Assembly: GCF_016879755.1 (NCBI RefSeq)
Contig: NZ_WOFU01000004.1
Location: 62,001 to 126,000 of the forward strand
From: Bacillus sp. B15-48
GTDB lineage: Bacteria; Bacillota; Bacilli; Bacillales; Cytobacillaceae
Length of the DNA: 64,000 bases
Reading direction: 5' to 3'
Translations under genes and position numbers: made by a program
The notes under the pieces: model-generated
Seen by the model: the letters and a program-made list of their open reading frames with translations, nothing else
Database searches by the model: none
Told to the model about the DNA's origin: nothing
Shown: piece by piece, positions 1-8,576 of the stretch
Numbering within the stretch: position 1 is the stretch's first letter
Layout of the letters: every line of letters starts with the position of its first letter

Positions 1-237
1 ATATTTTTGAACCATTTCATTGGTAACATATTTTCTTTTTGGTAGCATCCGTAGACCTAAAGAGTTCATCTTTTTGCTTACTTGGTTAATTTTATTAGTT
101 GAAAATGGTTGACCTTGTTTGCATAATTTGATTGCTTCTTCAATATAAGTTTCACGCAATTGATCGAATTTTAAAAATTCCTGATATTCTTCATGCTGAT
201 TCTTTGCATGTTTAATTAAATCTTTATGAACACTCAT
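1..237 (-). CDS. DUF2533-like (YpbS-like) small protein, C-terminus cut by window edge
   Basis: An open frame runs leftwards from an ATG at 237, preceded by a GGGGAG ribosome site, and is still open at base 1, giving at least 79 codons. The product is hydrophilic and rich in Lys, Glu and Gln. It has an EEYQEFLKF helix and an RKYVTNEMV segment near the end. From memory this resembles the uncharacterised Bacillus YpbS family (DUF2533, roughly 80-85 residues), so only a few residues should be missing. It is divergent from fabF. No function is known, and the family assignment is recall, not a search. Confidence 0.55.
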   Translation of the reverse strand, partial: MSVHKDLIKHAKNQHEEYQEFLKFDQLRETYIEEAIKLCKQGQPFSTNKINQVSKKMNSLGLRMLPKRKYVTNEMVQKY

Positions 238-340
238 TTTTGTGACTCCCCTAGAATAGTTTTTATCTAGTATATCATATACTAATGCCATGAATTATAT
301 AAATTAATTATCATTCTATTAATGAAGCACATTTAAAACA

Positions 341-349
341 TGGTATAAT
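341..349 (+). promoter_or_regulatory. Extended -10 promoter of fabF
   Basis: The sequence TGGTATAAT is an exact TGnTATAAT extended -10 element about 60 bases upstream of the fabF start. No good -35 hexamer lies at the expected distance, which is usual for extended -10 promoters. Confidence 0.55.
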
Positions 350-408
350 GTTAAATATGTTTTTAGCTATTAGAACCTAGTCATTAAAAATCGATAAGGG
401 AGAGACAC

Positions 409-1650
409 ATGAAAAAACGAGTAGTCATCACAGGCCTAGGAACTGTTACACCGTTAGGAAACGATGTTTTTTCAACATGGGCGAATATTAAAAATGGAAT
501 TTCTGGAATTGGACCAATTACTAAGTTTAATACCGAGAAAACAAGCGTTAAAGTTGCTGGCGAGGTAAAAGACTTTTTACCTGAGGAATATATTGATAGC
601 AAAGAAACGAGGAGGATGGGCCGCTTTACCCAGTTTGCTATTGCTGCAAGCAAGATGGCCCTTCAAGATGCAGAAATTGTTATCGGGGAGCATGTAGACC
701 CAGAACGCGTTGGTGTGTGGATTGGTTCTGGGATTGGTGGTGTAGCAGAATTCGAAGAACAACACATTCGCTATTTTGAGAAAGGTCCTCGCCGAGTAAA
801 TCCTTTTACAATTCCAATGTTCATTCCAGATATGGCATCTGGTCGTGTATCGATTGAAACTGGTGCAAAAGGGATAAATAATTGTTCAGTAACTGCCTGT
901 GCATCAGGAGCGAATTCAATTGGAGATGCATATAGAGTGATTCAAAACGGGGAAGTCGATCTGATGATTGCTGGTGGAACAGAAGCGGCGATTACTGGAA
1001 TGACGGTTGCAGGGTTTACAAATATGACGGCTCTATCAACGAACCCAGATCCAAATTCTGCAAGCCGCCCATTTGATAAAAATCGAGATGGTTTTGTCAT
1101 CGCTGAAGGTGCAGGTATTCTCATACTTGAGGAGCTTGATCACGCTCTTATGCGCGGGGCAAAAATTTATGCGGAGTTAGTTGGTTATGGAGCTACAGGA
1201 GATGCCCATCATATTACAACACCAGCACCTAATGGTGAAGGAGCACAACGAGCAATGAAATTAGCTCTTCGTGATGCAAATTTATCTGGTGAAGATGTAG
1301 ATTATATTAATGCTCACGGGACTAGTACACCTTATAATGATTTATACGAAACCTTAGCAGTCAAAGAAGTATTTGCTGACCACGCTTATAAATTATCCAT
1401 TAGTTCAACAAAATCAATGACTGGGCATTTACTAGGCGCTGCCGGAGCAATAGAAGCCATTTTTTCTGTTTTAGCGATTAAAGATGGAATCCTTCCGCCA
1501 ACGATTAATTATGAAACATCTGATGAAGAATTAGATTTAGATTATGTTCCGAATATAGCGAGGAATAAGGAGATAAAGGTTGCTTTATCCAATTCATTAG
1601 GCTTTGGTGGTCATAATGCAACATTAATTTTTAAAAAGTTTAATAAGTAG
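409..1650 (+). CDS. fabF: Beta-ketoacyl-ACP synthase II (KAS II)
   Basis: This enzyme condenses malonyl-ACP with acyl-ACP in fatty acid elongation, in the cytosol. The 413-residue product is full length for FabF. The KAS catalytic set is present: Cys164 in VTACASGA, His303 in NAHGTSTP, and Lys335 and His340 in [10 protein letters not shown], with the GFGGHN loop near the C-terminus. The ATG at 409 follows a GGGAGAG ribosome site. It stands alone, with an extended -10 promoter in front and a strong terminator behind. In Bacillus fabF usually sits beside fabH, so this may be an additional paralogue rather than the main housekeeping copy; the sequence does not decide. Confidence 0.93.
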   Translation: MKKRVVITGLGTVTPLGNDVFSTWANIKNGISGIGPITKFNTEKTSVKVAGEVKDFLPEEYIDSKETRRMGRFTQFAIAASKMALQDAEIVIGEHVDPERVGVWIGSGIGGVAEFEEQHIRYFEKGPRRVNPFTIPMFIPDMASGRVSIETGAKGINNCSVTACASGANSIGDAYRVIQNGEVDLMIAGGTEAAITGMTVAGFTNMTALSTNPDPNSASRPFDKNRDGFVIAEGAGILILEELDHALMRGAKIYAELVGYGATGDAHHITTPAPNGEGAQRAMKLALRDANLSGEDVDYINAHGTSTPYNDLYETLAVKEVFADHAYKLSISSTKSMTGHLLGAAGAIEAIFSVLAIKDGILPPTINYETSDEELDLDYVPNIARNKEIKVALSNSLGFGGHNATLIFKKFNK

Positions 1651-1663
1651 ACAAGAAAAAGAA

Positions 1664-1700
1664 AAATATCCATCCTATGAACAATAGGATGGATATTTTT
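1664..1700 (+). terminator. Rho-independent terminator of fabF
   Basis: A perfect 15-bp inverted repeat (1664-1678 and 1684-1698) with a 5-base loop. The right arm ends in TTTTT. An A-run on the left side means it could also stop transcripts coming from the convergent lyase gene. Confidence 0.88.
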
Positions 1701-1726
1701 GACTTGAAGCTCTGAAAACGTTGATT

Positions 1727-1751
1727 GCAGATTAACTGGCAGTAAGACCCC
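1727..1751. repeat. Short dispersed repeat, copy 1
   Basis: This 25-base segment matches 7138-7162 at 22 of 25 positions. Its core reads TTAACTGGC, then GTA, then GACCCC. Both copies lie just beyond a rho-independent terminator, in otherwise featureless spacer. Confidence 0.5.
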
Positions 1752-1808
1752 AACTTCAAGCTAACGAGTAAGGCTGAGTGAATGAGCCTTCTCTGATGGA
1801 GGTTTTGT

Positions 1809-3194
1809 TTATACCATCCCTTCAGGATCTAAAAGTTGTTCAATCTCTTCAGTGAGCAATCCCTTTTCTTTGAGGATTTGTTTAATCGTTTTATTTTCTT
1901 CATCCGCTTGTTTTCCAATTTGTGAAGCGAGGTCATAGCCCATTTTAGGGCTAAGAGCAGTTACGAGAGAAAGGCTGTTTTCCATAAACCCTCTACACAC
2001 TTCCTCTTTAGCTTGAATACCGTTGATGCATTTCGTAACTAGTGTAGGGATGGCATTAGACATTAATTCAATCGATTGAAGTAAAGTATAAGCAATCACT
2101 GGCATCATGACATTGATTTCTAATTGTCCAGATATACCTGCAGTCGCAATAGCGGCTTCGTATCCGATAATTTGGCAACAAACCATATGTGTCATTTCTA
2201 AGATTGCTGGATTTACTTTCCCGGGCATAATTGTTGAACCGGGTTGGACAGAAGGAAGGGTGATTTCTGCTAAACCGGTTCTAGGACCTGAGCTTAATAA
2301 ACGTAAATCACTCGTGATTTTTATTAAATGAACGGCTAATTCTTTTAATGATTGGATTAAACGAATAGCCGCACTTGTATTTTGCATGAAGGCAAACATA
2401 TTGGCTGGTTCACGAAACGGCAAATTTGTACGCTTCCGAATCTCTTGAATGATTTTTGGCGGATAGTTCGGATCTGTGTTTATTAAAGTGCCGACCGCAC
2501 CTCCGCCTAACCCAATTTCAAACAATGAATCAAGTGTCATTTCTATCTGCTTGTATGCTTCTTTTATTGTTCCCGCATATCCAGAAAATTCATTTCCTAA
2601 CCGAATCGGTACGGCATCATGTAGATGTGTACGCCCTGCCTTCAAAATGGGCATAAACTCTTCTGATTTTCTTTCAAGCGATTGGTTCAATTGAGAAATG
2701 GCTGGAAGTAGTTGTTGCTTGAGATTTTCTGCTGCAGCTATATTCAAGGCTGAATGAAAGGTATCATTTGTTGATTGTGACATATTTACATGGTCATTCG
2801 GATGAACGCGTTGAGGATTTGTTGAGTTATGTAATAATTGTGTTGCTCGATTAGCAATGACCTCATTCGCATTCATATTTTGTGATGTACCAGCACCAGC
2901 CTGATAGACATCAACTACAAATTGTTCATCCCATTTCCCAGCAATGACTTCTTCGGCTGCCGTAATAATCGCCTGCCCCATATCGTTAGATAGTTTACCT
3001 AATTCTCTATGTACAGAAGCTGCTGATGCCTTTATAATGCCTTGTGCTTTAATAAAAGTACGAGGGAGCCGAATCCCGCTTATTTGGAAATTTTCTACTG
3101 CTCGTTGTGTTTGTGATCCATAATACGCCTCGGTTGGAACCATGATTTTCCCTAAGGCATCATATTCTTCACGAAATTGATTAAATGAACTCAT
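1809..3194 (-). CDS. Class II fumarase/aspartase family lyase
   Basis: The 461-residue protein belongs to the fumarase C/aspartase superfamily, homotetramers that eliminate fumarate from malate or aspartate. The signature loop GSTIMPGKVN is present, as are the N-terminal GSQTQRAVENF region, the AGAGTSQNMNANEV loop and VNMSQSTNDT. The C-terminal part, with KCINGIQAKEEVC and GLLTEEIEQLL, looks more like aspartate ammonia-lyase. The middle, with HPND and LPFREPANMF, looks like fumarase C. The ATG at 3194 follows AAGGAG. The gene converges on fabF. Family membership is secure; fumarase versus aspartase is not settled, so no symbol is given. Confidence 0.8.
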   Translation of the reverse strand: MSSFNQFREEYDALGKIMVPTEAYYGSQTQRAVENFQISGIRLPRTFIKAQGIIKASAASVHRELGKLSNDMGQAIITAAEEVIAGKWDEQFVVDVYQAGAGTSQNMNANEVIANRATQLLHNSTNPQRVHPNDHVNMSQSTNDTFHSALNIAAAENLKQQLLPAISQLNQSLERKSEEFMPILKAGRTHLHDAVPIRLGNEFSGYAGTIKEAYKQIEMTLDSLFEIGLGGGAVGTLINTDPNYPPKIIQEIRKRTNLPFREPANMFAFMQNTSAAIRLIQSLKELAVHLIKITSDLRLLSSGPRTGLAEITLPSVQPGSTIMPGKVNPAILEMTHMVCCQIIGYEAAIATAGISGQLEINVMMPVIAYTLLQSIELMSNAIPTLVTKCINGIQAKEEVCRGFMENSLSLVTALSPKMGYDLASQIGKQADEENKTIKQILKEKGLLTEEIEQLLDPEGMV

Positions 3195-3410
3195 TTTATT
3201 CTCCTTTTTCGCAAAATTAAGTAGCTATACATATATTTATTATTTCCTAATCTAATGCGAAAAAATAGGGATTTGTAGAAATCATTATTATGAAAAGAAT
3301 AAAAAAAGAAAGGTGTTGGGAGGTGATGGGTAAAATAATTAAGAATTGATGAATAAAATGAAAATGATTTCGTTTGCTGTTTTATTCTTTTTGTAAGGGG
3401 AGTGCATGAT

Positions 3411-3881
3411 ATGAATGAGAGAATTTTGGTAAGTTCCTGTTTAGCTGGACTAGCCGTCAGATATAATGGAACCGATTGCTTACATAAAAAAATACGCAAA
3501 TTGATTGACGAGAAAAAAGCCGTTTCAATTTGCCCAGAAGTCGTTGGTGGATTGTCAATTCCTAGAGAACCTGCTGAAATCCTTAGTGGTGATGGGGAGG
3601 ATGTATTAGACGGAAAAGCAAGAGTTGTCAATCAGTCAGGCAAGGATGTAACAGATTTCTTCATAAAAGGGGCATACAAAACATTAGAAAAGGCACAGGA
3701 AATCAATGCTACTTTTGTAGTTTTAAAAGAGAATAGTCCTTCTTGCGGAAGTACGATGATTTACAATGGGAAATTTACTGGAACGAAAGTAGCAGGGAAT
3801 GGTGTCACATCAGCTTTATTAAAAAGACATGGGTTTCGCGTCATTTCTGAAGAACAGCTTGATGATGAAATCAACGGTTAG
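3411..3881 (+). CDS. DUF523 family protein
   Basis: The 156-residue product has the DUF523 layout: an N-terminal SSCLAG motif, a CPEVVGGL segment with nearby PREP, and a second cysteine motif NSPSCGS before a G-rich stretch. The ATG at 3411 is preferred over an upstream GTG at 3402 because AAGGGGAG (3395-3402) is well spaced only for the ATG. The family is widespread, also occurs as a domain in E. coli YbbK-like proteins, and has no established function; the conserved cysteines suggest metal or thiol chemistry (inference). It diverges from the lyase gene and is not clearly in an operon. Confidence 0.8.
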   Translation: MNERILVSSCLAGLAVRYNGTDCLHKKIRKLIDEKKAVSICPEVVGGLSIPREPAEILSGDGEDVLDGKARVVNQSGKDVTDFFIKGAYKTLEKAQEINATFVVLKENSPSCGSTMIYNGKFTGTKVAGNGVTSALLKRHGFRVISEEQLDDEING

Positions 3882-3959
3882 ATGGTAAGCAGTTTAATGT
3901 CATTTCTGAATTTTGATTGTTAATATAGAATTGAATCTTTATTAAGGAAGGAAATTTAA

Positions 3960-4961
3960 ATGGCAAATATTAATATTCCAGTTTCTGTATTAAATCTTGC
4001 TCCCATTCGAGAAGGCGAACAACCAAAAGATGCCATTGATGCGATGGTTGTTTTAGCACAAGCGACGGAGAAAATGGGTTATCAAAGATATTGGATTGCA
4101 GAGCATCATAATACACCAACACTTGTCAGTTCGGCAACGTCAATTTTAATTAAACATACGTTAGAAAACACGAGTCATATTCGTGTTGGATCAGGGGGAG
4201 TCATGTTACCGAATCATTCTCCATTAATGGTAGCGGAACAATTTGGCACGATGGCAACCATTTATCCAAATCGTGTAGATTTAGGTCTTGGACGTGCACC
4301 CGGAACGGATATGATGACAGCTGGCGCCCTAAGGCGGTCGCAAAATGATTCGGTCTACACTTTTCCAGAAGATGTGAACGCATTGTTAACTTATTTTGGT
4401 CCTGAAGAAGAACAAGGAGATGTAAAAGCTTATCCTGGAGTTGGAACAAGGGTTCCGATTTATATTCTAGGATCATCAACGGATTCAGCTTATTTAGCAG
4501 CAAATTTAGGGTTGCCATATGTGTTTGCTTCCCACTTTGCTCCAAGATATATGGAAGAGGCGCTTTCAATTTACCGAAAGCGATTTAAACCATCCACCTA
4601 TTTAGATCATCCATATATGATGGTCTGTTTAAATGTCGTTGCAGCTGAAAGTGATGATGAAGCAGTATTTTTATCGACAACGATGCATCAATTTAAACTT
4701 AATGTTATTCGCCGTTCGCAAATGTTCTTACAACCTCCAGTTGAAAGAATGGATGACATTTGGAGTCCAATGGAGAGAGAAATGGCTTTATCAATGTCCA
4801 GTATGACATTACTTGGAAGCAAAGAAACGGTCAGAGAGCAGTTAACAAGTTTCCAAACAAATTATCATGTTGATGAAATCATGGCTGTTTCTTATATCTT
4901 TGATCCTGAAAAACAAAAACGTTCGTATGAGATACTGAAAGAAATTACTACTGAGAAATAA
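3960..4961 (+). CDS. LLM-class flavin-dependent oxidoreductase
   Basis: The 333-residue protein is a bacterial luciferase-like TIM barrel of the MsnO8-like group found in Bacillus. Diagnostic segments are YWIAEHHN near residue 42, [12 protein letters not shown] near 80, the [10 protein letters not shown] motif near 110, and ILGSSTDSA near 170. Such enzymes use reduced FMN or F420; Bacillus members are presumed to be FMN-dependent. A strong AAGGAAGGAAA ribosome site precedes the ATG. It is a single-gene unit closed by a terminator. The substrate is unknown. Confidence 0.85.
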   Translation: MANINIPVSVLNLAPIREGEQPKDAIDAMVVLAQATEKMGYQRYWIAEHHNTPTLVSSATSILIKHTLENTSHIRVGSGGVMLPNHSPLMVAEQFGTMATIYPNRVDLGLGRAPGTDMMTAGALRRSQNDSVYTFPEDVNALLTYFGPEEEQGDVKAYPGVGTRVPIYILGSSTDSAYLAANLGLPYVFASHFAPRYMEEALSIYRKRFKPSTYLDHPYMMVCLNVVAAESDDEAVFLSTTMHQFKLNVIRRSQMFLQPPVERMDDIWSPMEREMALSMSSMTLLGSKETVREQLTSFQTNYHVDEIMAVSYIFDPEKQKRSYEILKEITTEK

Positions 4962-4993
4962 GCTGGCAAACGAGAGGACGATTTTTTACTCTT

Positions 4994-5045
4994 GGGAATA
5001 TCCAATAGGTCGGTGAAAGCCGATCTATTGGATATTCCCTTATTA
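4994..5045 (+). terminator. Terminator downstream of the LLM oxidoreductase
   Basis: A 15-bp perfect stem (4994-5008 and 5025-5039) extends inward by further pairs including G-U, and is followed by a T-rich stretch. Confidence 0.8.
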
Positions 5046-5237
5046 TTGGTTTCAATCAGCTCAAGGAGTTCGTGAAAGTAAAGTGGATGGTCAAAATTAC
5101 GATTAATTGGATGGTTCATTATTTAAATATTTAGCCTAAAATAAAAGTATTCTTTTAAAATAGATTCGATTAAAATTTAAGATGACCGTTCCTATAGTTA
5201 TATTCTAGAAAAATTATTTAAAAATAAGAGGTGTATC

Positions 5238-5432
5238 ATGAATTTTGCCATTATTTCAGTCATCCTCATTTTACTGATTTCTTTTATATCCACGTTAGTA
5301 ATAGCCGGAAAAGGTGATGAGGCTTATCGGAAGGAAACGAAAAGAAACACTACGAACTTAACTGTTATTTATACTGTAGTAATTATCCTCTCGATTATTG
5401 CTGTCGGATTGTACATCCAATGGTTTATTTAA
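5238..5432 (+). CDS. Small two-helix membrane protein of unknown function
   Basis: The 64-residue product has two predicted membrane helices, about residues 3-24 and 43-62. They are separated by a charged loop rich in Lys, Glu and Arg (KGDEAYRKETKRN). An AGAGGTG ribosome site lies 7 bases before the ATG and a terminator follows, so it looks like a genuine monocistronic gene. I do not recognise the family. Confidence 0.65.
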   Translation: MNFAIISVILILLISFISTLVIAGKGDEAYRKETKRNTTNLTVIYTVVIILSIIAVGLYIQWFI

Positions 5433-5449
5433 AAAATATGTTATAATCA

Positions 5450-5480
5450 CCTATTATCTTATGAGATGATAGGCTATTTT
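5450..5480 (+). terminator. Terminator of the small membrane protein gene
   Basis: A 10-bp stem (5450-5459 and 5464-5473, one G-U pair) with a TATG loop is followed by CTATTTTT. Confidence 0.75.
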
Positions 5481-5567
5481 TCACAGTATGGAATTGTCAG
5501 TTTTCGAATGACATTGTATCAAGGGTTCGTAGAAGGAGGATCTATATTTTAAAAAAGGATGTAGACA

Positions 5568-7004
5568 ATGGATTGGAAACCAAACAGAAAATTAAAAAAG
5601 CCTATCTATAAACAACTAGCTGAATATATCGAAAATGGAATAGCCAATGGGACTTTTCCGTTAGATAAACCACTGCCATCAGAAAGGTACCTTGCTAGTG
5701 AGCTTTCTATAAACAGAAGCACAGTGGTCGCTGCTTTTGATGAGCTCGAAGCAAATGGGCTTATTGAAAGAAAAAGAGGAAGCGGGACAATGATAAGCAA
5801 GGACATATGGGGATTGACCAAAAAACGTGTGCCAAGCTGGAATAGGTATATTGAAGCAGGTTCCTTTTTACCTAATGTGCCTGTCATGCAAAGAATTCGT
5901 AAGGAAATGGCAGAGCATAAATTAATTAATTTAGCTAGTGGTGAATTATCAGAAGATCTTTTTCCGCTTACTTCTTTACGGGAGATTATTTCAAATCGGT
6001 CTTTTATTGGTAGTCTTGGATATGATCATCCACAAGGAAATGCAATCTTAAGGAATTCCATTGCGAACCATGTTCGAAGGTACCGGAGCATTGATACAAA
6101 CCCAGAGTCTATCCTGATTACATCTGGAGCTCAACAAGCATTATACCTAGTTGTTCAATGTTTATTAAAGCCAGGAGATGCAATTGCACTAGAGGAGCCT
6201 TCCTACCACTACAGTCTTCCAGTTTTTAAATCTGCGGGACTCAGACCTTTTTTTTTACCAGTAGATAAGGACGGAATCGACCCGGAAGAGTTACTTTCTA
6301 TACATAAAAAACACAGAATTAGAATGATCTTTTTAAATCCTGCTTTTCAAAACCCAACAGGGGCTTTTCTTCATAAAAAGAGGAGGGAAAGGATACTTGA
6401 AATATCATCCGAACATGGAATTCCTATTGTTGAGGATGACCCTTATAGCTTAACATCCTATACGGGAAATGAGGTCTCAACGCTAAAGTCACTGGATCAG
6501 CATGGGAATGTATTGTACATTAGTTCTTTGTCAAAAATTGTTGCATCAGGACTGCGAATAGGCTGGATTATTGGACCAAAATCGGTAATCGAACGTTTAT
6601 CGGATGCTAAACAACAAGTTGATTTCGGGCATGCTAGCTTTACGCAATGGATTGCGAATGATTTTTTGGAATCAGAATGTTTTGATATTCATATTAATAG
6701 TCTAGTCAAACAACTAGAAAATAGAAGAAATCAACTAGTCATTAGTCTTAGACATTATTTACAGGATTACGTTGATTTTGATATCCCGCAAGGAGGAATT
6801 CATTTATGGTGCCGACTAAAAAAAGAATCTAATGAGGCACAATTACTTGAAGAATCGATCAAAAAAGGAGTTATTTATACTCCTGGTTCAACTTTGGGGT
6901 CGAATAAGAATTTTATTCGTTTTACTTTTTCTCGTGAAAATGAAAGTGCCATTAATGAAGGGATTAAAAGATTTGCAGATGCTTACCATACCATCCGCCA
7001 ATGA
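5568..7004 (+). CDS. MocR/GntR-type regulator with aminotransferase-like domain
   Basis: The 478-residue protein has an N-terminal GntR winged helix (about residues 11-78, with PLPSERYLASEL and RKRGSGT). It is fused to a fold-type I aminotransferase-like domain (about 115-475). The PLP lysine is Lys323 in SSLSKIVASGLRIGW, and the ligand-binding NPAFQNPTG and VEDDPYS motifs are kept. MocR proteins sense PLP or amino-acid adducts and control vitamin B6 or amino-acid genes. No target gene is adjacent. The ATG at 5568 uses an AAGGATG site; a second strong SD (AAGGAGG, 5533-5539) lies 28 bases upstream without a usable start. Confidence 0.88.
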   Translation: MDWKPNRKLKKPIYKQLAEYIENGIANGTFPLDKPLPSERYLASELSINRSTVVAAFDELEANGLIERKRGSGTMISKDIWGLTKKRVPSWNRYIEAGSFLPNVPVMQRIRKEMAEHKLINLASGELSEDLFPLTSLREIISNRSFIGSLGYDHPQGNAILRNSIANHVRRYRSIDTNPESILITSGAQQALYLVVQCLLKPGDAIALEEPSYHYSLPVFKSAGLRPFFLPVDKDGIDPEELLSIHKKHRIRMIFLNPAFQNPTGAFLHKKRRERILEISSEHGIPIVEDDPYSLTSYTGNEVSTLKSLDQHGNVLYISSLSKIVASGLRIGWIIGPKSVIERLSDAKQQVDFGHASFTQWIANDFLESECFDIHINSLVKQLENRRNQLVISLRHYLQDYVDFDIPQGGIHLWCRLKKESNEAQLLEESIKKGVIYTPGSTLGSNKNFIRFTFSRENESAINEGIKRFADAYHTIRQ

Positions 7005-7074
7005 TGCGCATAATGTAAGGTTGGGAGATTCTATTGAAAACACAGTGAACATAAATGGAAATACTGATAAAAAG

Positions 7075-7110
7075 AAACGCAAAGAACATTAATGTTTTTT
7101 GCGTTTTTTC
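7075..7110 (+). terminator. Terminator of the mocR-like gene
   Basis: A 16-bp inverted repeat (7075-7090 and 7091-7106, one G-U pair) reads AAACGCAAAG outward to GCGTTTTTTC, with an adjoining T-run. It marks the left border of the catabolic island. Confidence 0.8.
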
Positions 7111-7137
7111 GTGGGTTCGGTATGAGTGAAATTTAGC

Positions 7138-7162
7138 GCAGGTTAACTGGCTGTATGACCCC
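7138..7162. repeat. Short dispersed repeat, copy 2
   Basis: This copy matches 1727-1751 at 22 of 25 bases. As there, it lies immediately past a terminator. Confidence 0.5.
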
Positions 7163-7200
7163 CACTGATTGAAGTTTCACTTTATAACGATGTAAATTTT

Positions 7201-7250
7201 CAAATTATTTTAATCGTTTTTCAAATTATTTTAATCGTTTTTCAAATTAT
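7201..7250. repeat. 21-bp tandem repeat in the leader of the first catabolic operon
   Basis: The unit CAAATTATTTTAATCGTTTTT occurs at 7201-7221 and 7222-7242, with a partial third copy at 7243-7250. The two full copies are identical. The array lies upstream of the candidate promoter at 7299-7327, where an activator or repressor could bind. It is too short and lacks spacers to be a CRISPR array. Confidence 0.75.
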
Positions 7251-7298
7251 ATATAGACATTTTTCTGAATTTTATGTATATTATATTTAAAATTAAGT

Positions 7299-7327
7299 TT
7301 GATATATAAAATAAAATTATATATATA
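7299..7327 (+). promoter_or_regulatory. Candidate sigma-A promoter of the first catabolic operon
   Basis: TTGATA (7299-7304) and TATATA (7322-7327) are separated by 17 bases, about 115 bases before the first acyl-CoA dehydrogenase start. The surrounding 7250-7340 stretch is extremely AT-rich, so a chance match is possible. Apart from the repeats and terminator, the rest of 7005-7442 shows nothing I can name. Confidence 0.35.
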
Positions 7328-7442
7328 AAATTGTTGTATGTTTAGAGTTGTCGGAAGGTTGGTTAATTGAGAGTGTCTTTCGAAGGGTTTCATTCCGGTC
7401 ACTTCTCTATTCAAAGAATGAAAATATAAAGGAGAGAACCTA

Positions 7443-8549
7443 ATGAATTTTGATTATAGTGATGACGAAAAATTACTCCAAGATACAGTGAATAAGCTTT
7501 TTAAAAGTAAATTTCCAATAACAGAGGTAAGGAAGTTTGTAGAAGGGGAAAAGATTCCTTCAACTCTTATTAAGCTATTAGCTAATCAAGGACTTCTAGG
7601 AACAACAACTTGGGATCGCAGGAAAAATAAAATGGAAGGCGTAATCTACTCAGTTATAATTGCCTATGAGGCTGGTCGGGCGTTGCTTCCTTTTCCACTT
7701 CTCGAAAACCATGTTGCCTCTTTTATATTGAATAAGTATCAAAAAGGTATAATTGCTGATTCATTGATAAGTGGCGAGGAGGTCGCGACAGTTGCATGGG
7801 AAAAGTCAAGTATTAAAATGAAGCGGGACGCTGATTGTTTTATTGTTACTGGAGAATTTACTGGTGTTCCTTTTGCAAACGATTGTGATTATATGTTGGC
7901 AAGGGTTTCACTAGATTCAAACCAAGAGTGTATAGCAATCTTCAATATTAATAGTCCGAATATTTCGAAAGTTAAACGCGATTCAATGGATCAGACGTAC
8001 CCTCTATATAATGTTCAACTAAATGGTTATCGACTAACAAGAAATCAGTTGATAGGTTCAGAGAATGATGGTTCAGAAATTTATGAAGAAATGAAAATGT
8101 TTGCTAGGCTTTTGCTTTGTGCAGAAATGGTTGGTGGGAGTGAAGAAATTCTCGGAATCACTGTAAATTATGCAAATGAAAGGAAACAATTTGGTCAGGC
8201 AATTTCTAAATTCCAAGCGATTAAACATCTGGCGGCAGAAATGTACCTTTTATTAGAAAGTAGCAAGTCTACACTTGATTATGCAACATGGGCTGTTGAT
8301 ACAAATAACGAAGAAAGAGAAAGAGTTATTCCGCTTTTAAAATCATATGTTTCGGACGCGAGTAATAAAATCACTGGCACTTCTATTCAAATCCATGGGG
8401 GTATTGGCTTTACATGGGAAAGCGATGTCCATTTATATTTTAAACGGTCACGTAGAAGTGCAATTTTGTTAGGGGATTCCTATTATCATAATGAACAGAT
8501 TGCTAAATACATGGAAAAAGAATTTTTGCTAAATCCACTAAAAATATGA
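7443..8549 (+). CDS. Acyl-CoA dehydrogenase family protein, FadE28-like subunit
   Basis: The 368-residue flavoprotein-fold protein has ACAD N-, middle and C-terminal domains. Recognisable segments are YANERKQFGQAISKFQAIKH near residue 240 and IQIHGGIGFTWESDVHLYFKR near 315-335. It is short and diverged in the middle domain. This resembles the weaker subunit of heteromeric ACADs such as actinobacterial FadE28-FadE29 (ChsE1-ChsE2), where one subunit of a pair supplies the catalytic Glu. The second ACAD at 9451 would be its partner. It is first in a long operon and follows an AAAGGAGAG ribosome site. The substrate is probably a branched or cyclic acyl-CoA (inference). Confidence 0.85.
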   Translation: MNFDYSDDEKLLQDTVNKLFKSKFPITEVRKFVEGEKIPSTLIKLLANQGLLGTTTWDRRKNKMEGVIYSVIIAYEAGRALLPFPLLENHVASFILNKYQKGIIADSLISGEEVATVAWEKSSIKMKRDADCFIVTGEFTGVPFANDCDYMLARVSLDSNQECIAIFNINSPNISKVKRDSMDQTYPLYNVQLNGYRLTRNQLIGSENDGSEIYEEMKMFARLLLCAEMVGGSEEILGITVNYANERKQFGQAISKFQAIKHLAAEMYLLLESSKSTLDYATWAVDTNNEERERVIPLLKSYVSDASNKITGTSIQIHGGIGFTWESDVHLYFKRSRRSAILLGDSYYHNEQIAKYMEKEFLLNPLKI

Positions 8550-8576
8550 ATTCAAAGTGAAGATAGGGGAAATGAA

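Noticed and set aside
1714-1727. TGAAAACGTTGATT as a cre site
   Set aside because: It lies at the 3' ends of two convergent genes, where CcpA control of initiation is not plausible.
3191-3631. A 146-codon minus-strand frame overlapping the DUF523 gene and ending in the lyase start region
   Set aside because: It is antisense to a gene with clear family motifs and has a composition unlike a folded protein; a shadow frame.
7201-7250. Possible CRISPR array
   Set aside because: Units are directly abutting with no spacers, only 2.4 copies, and no cas genes are present.
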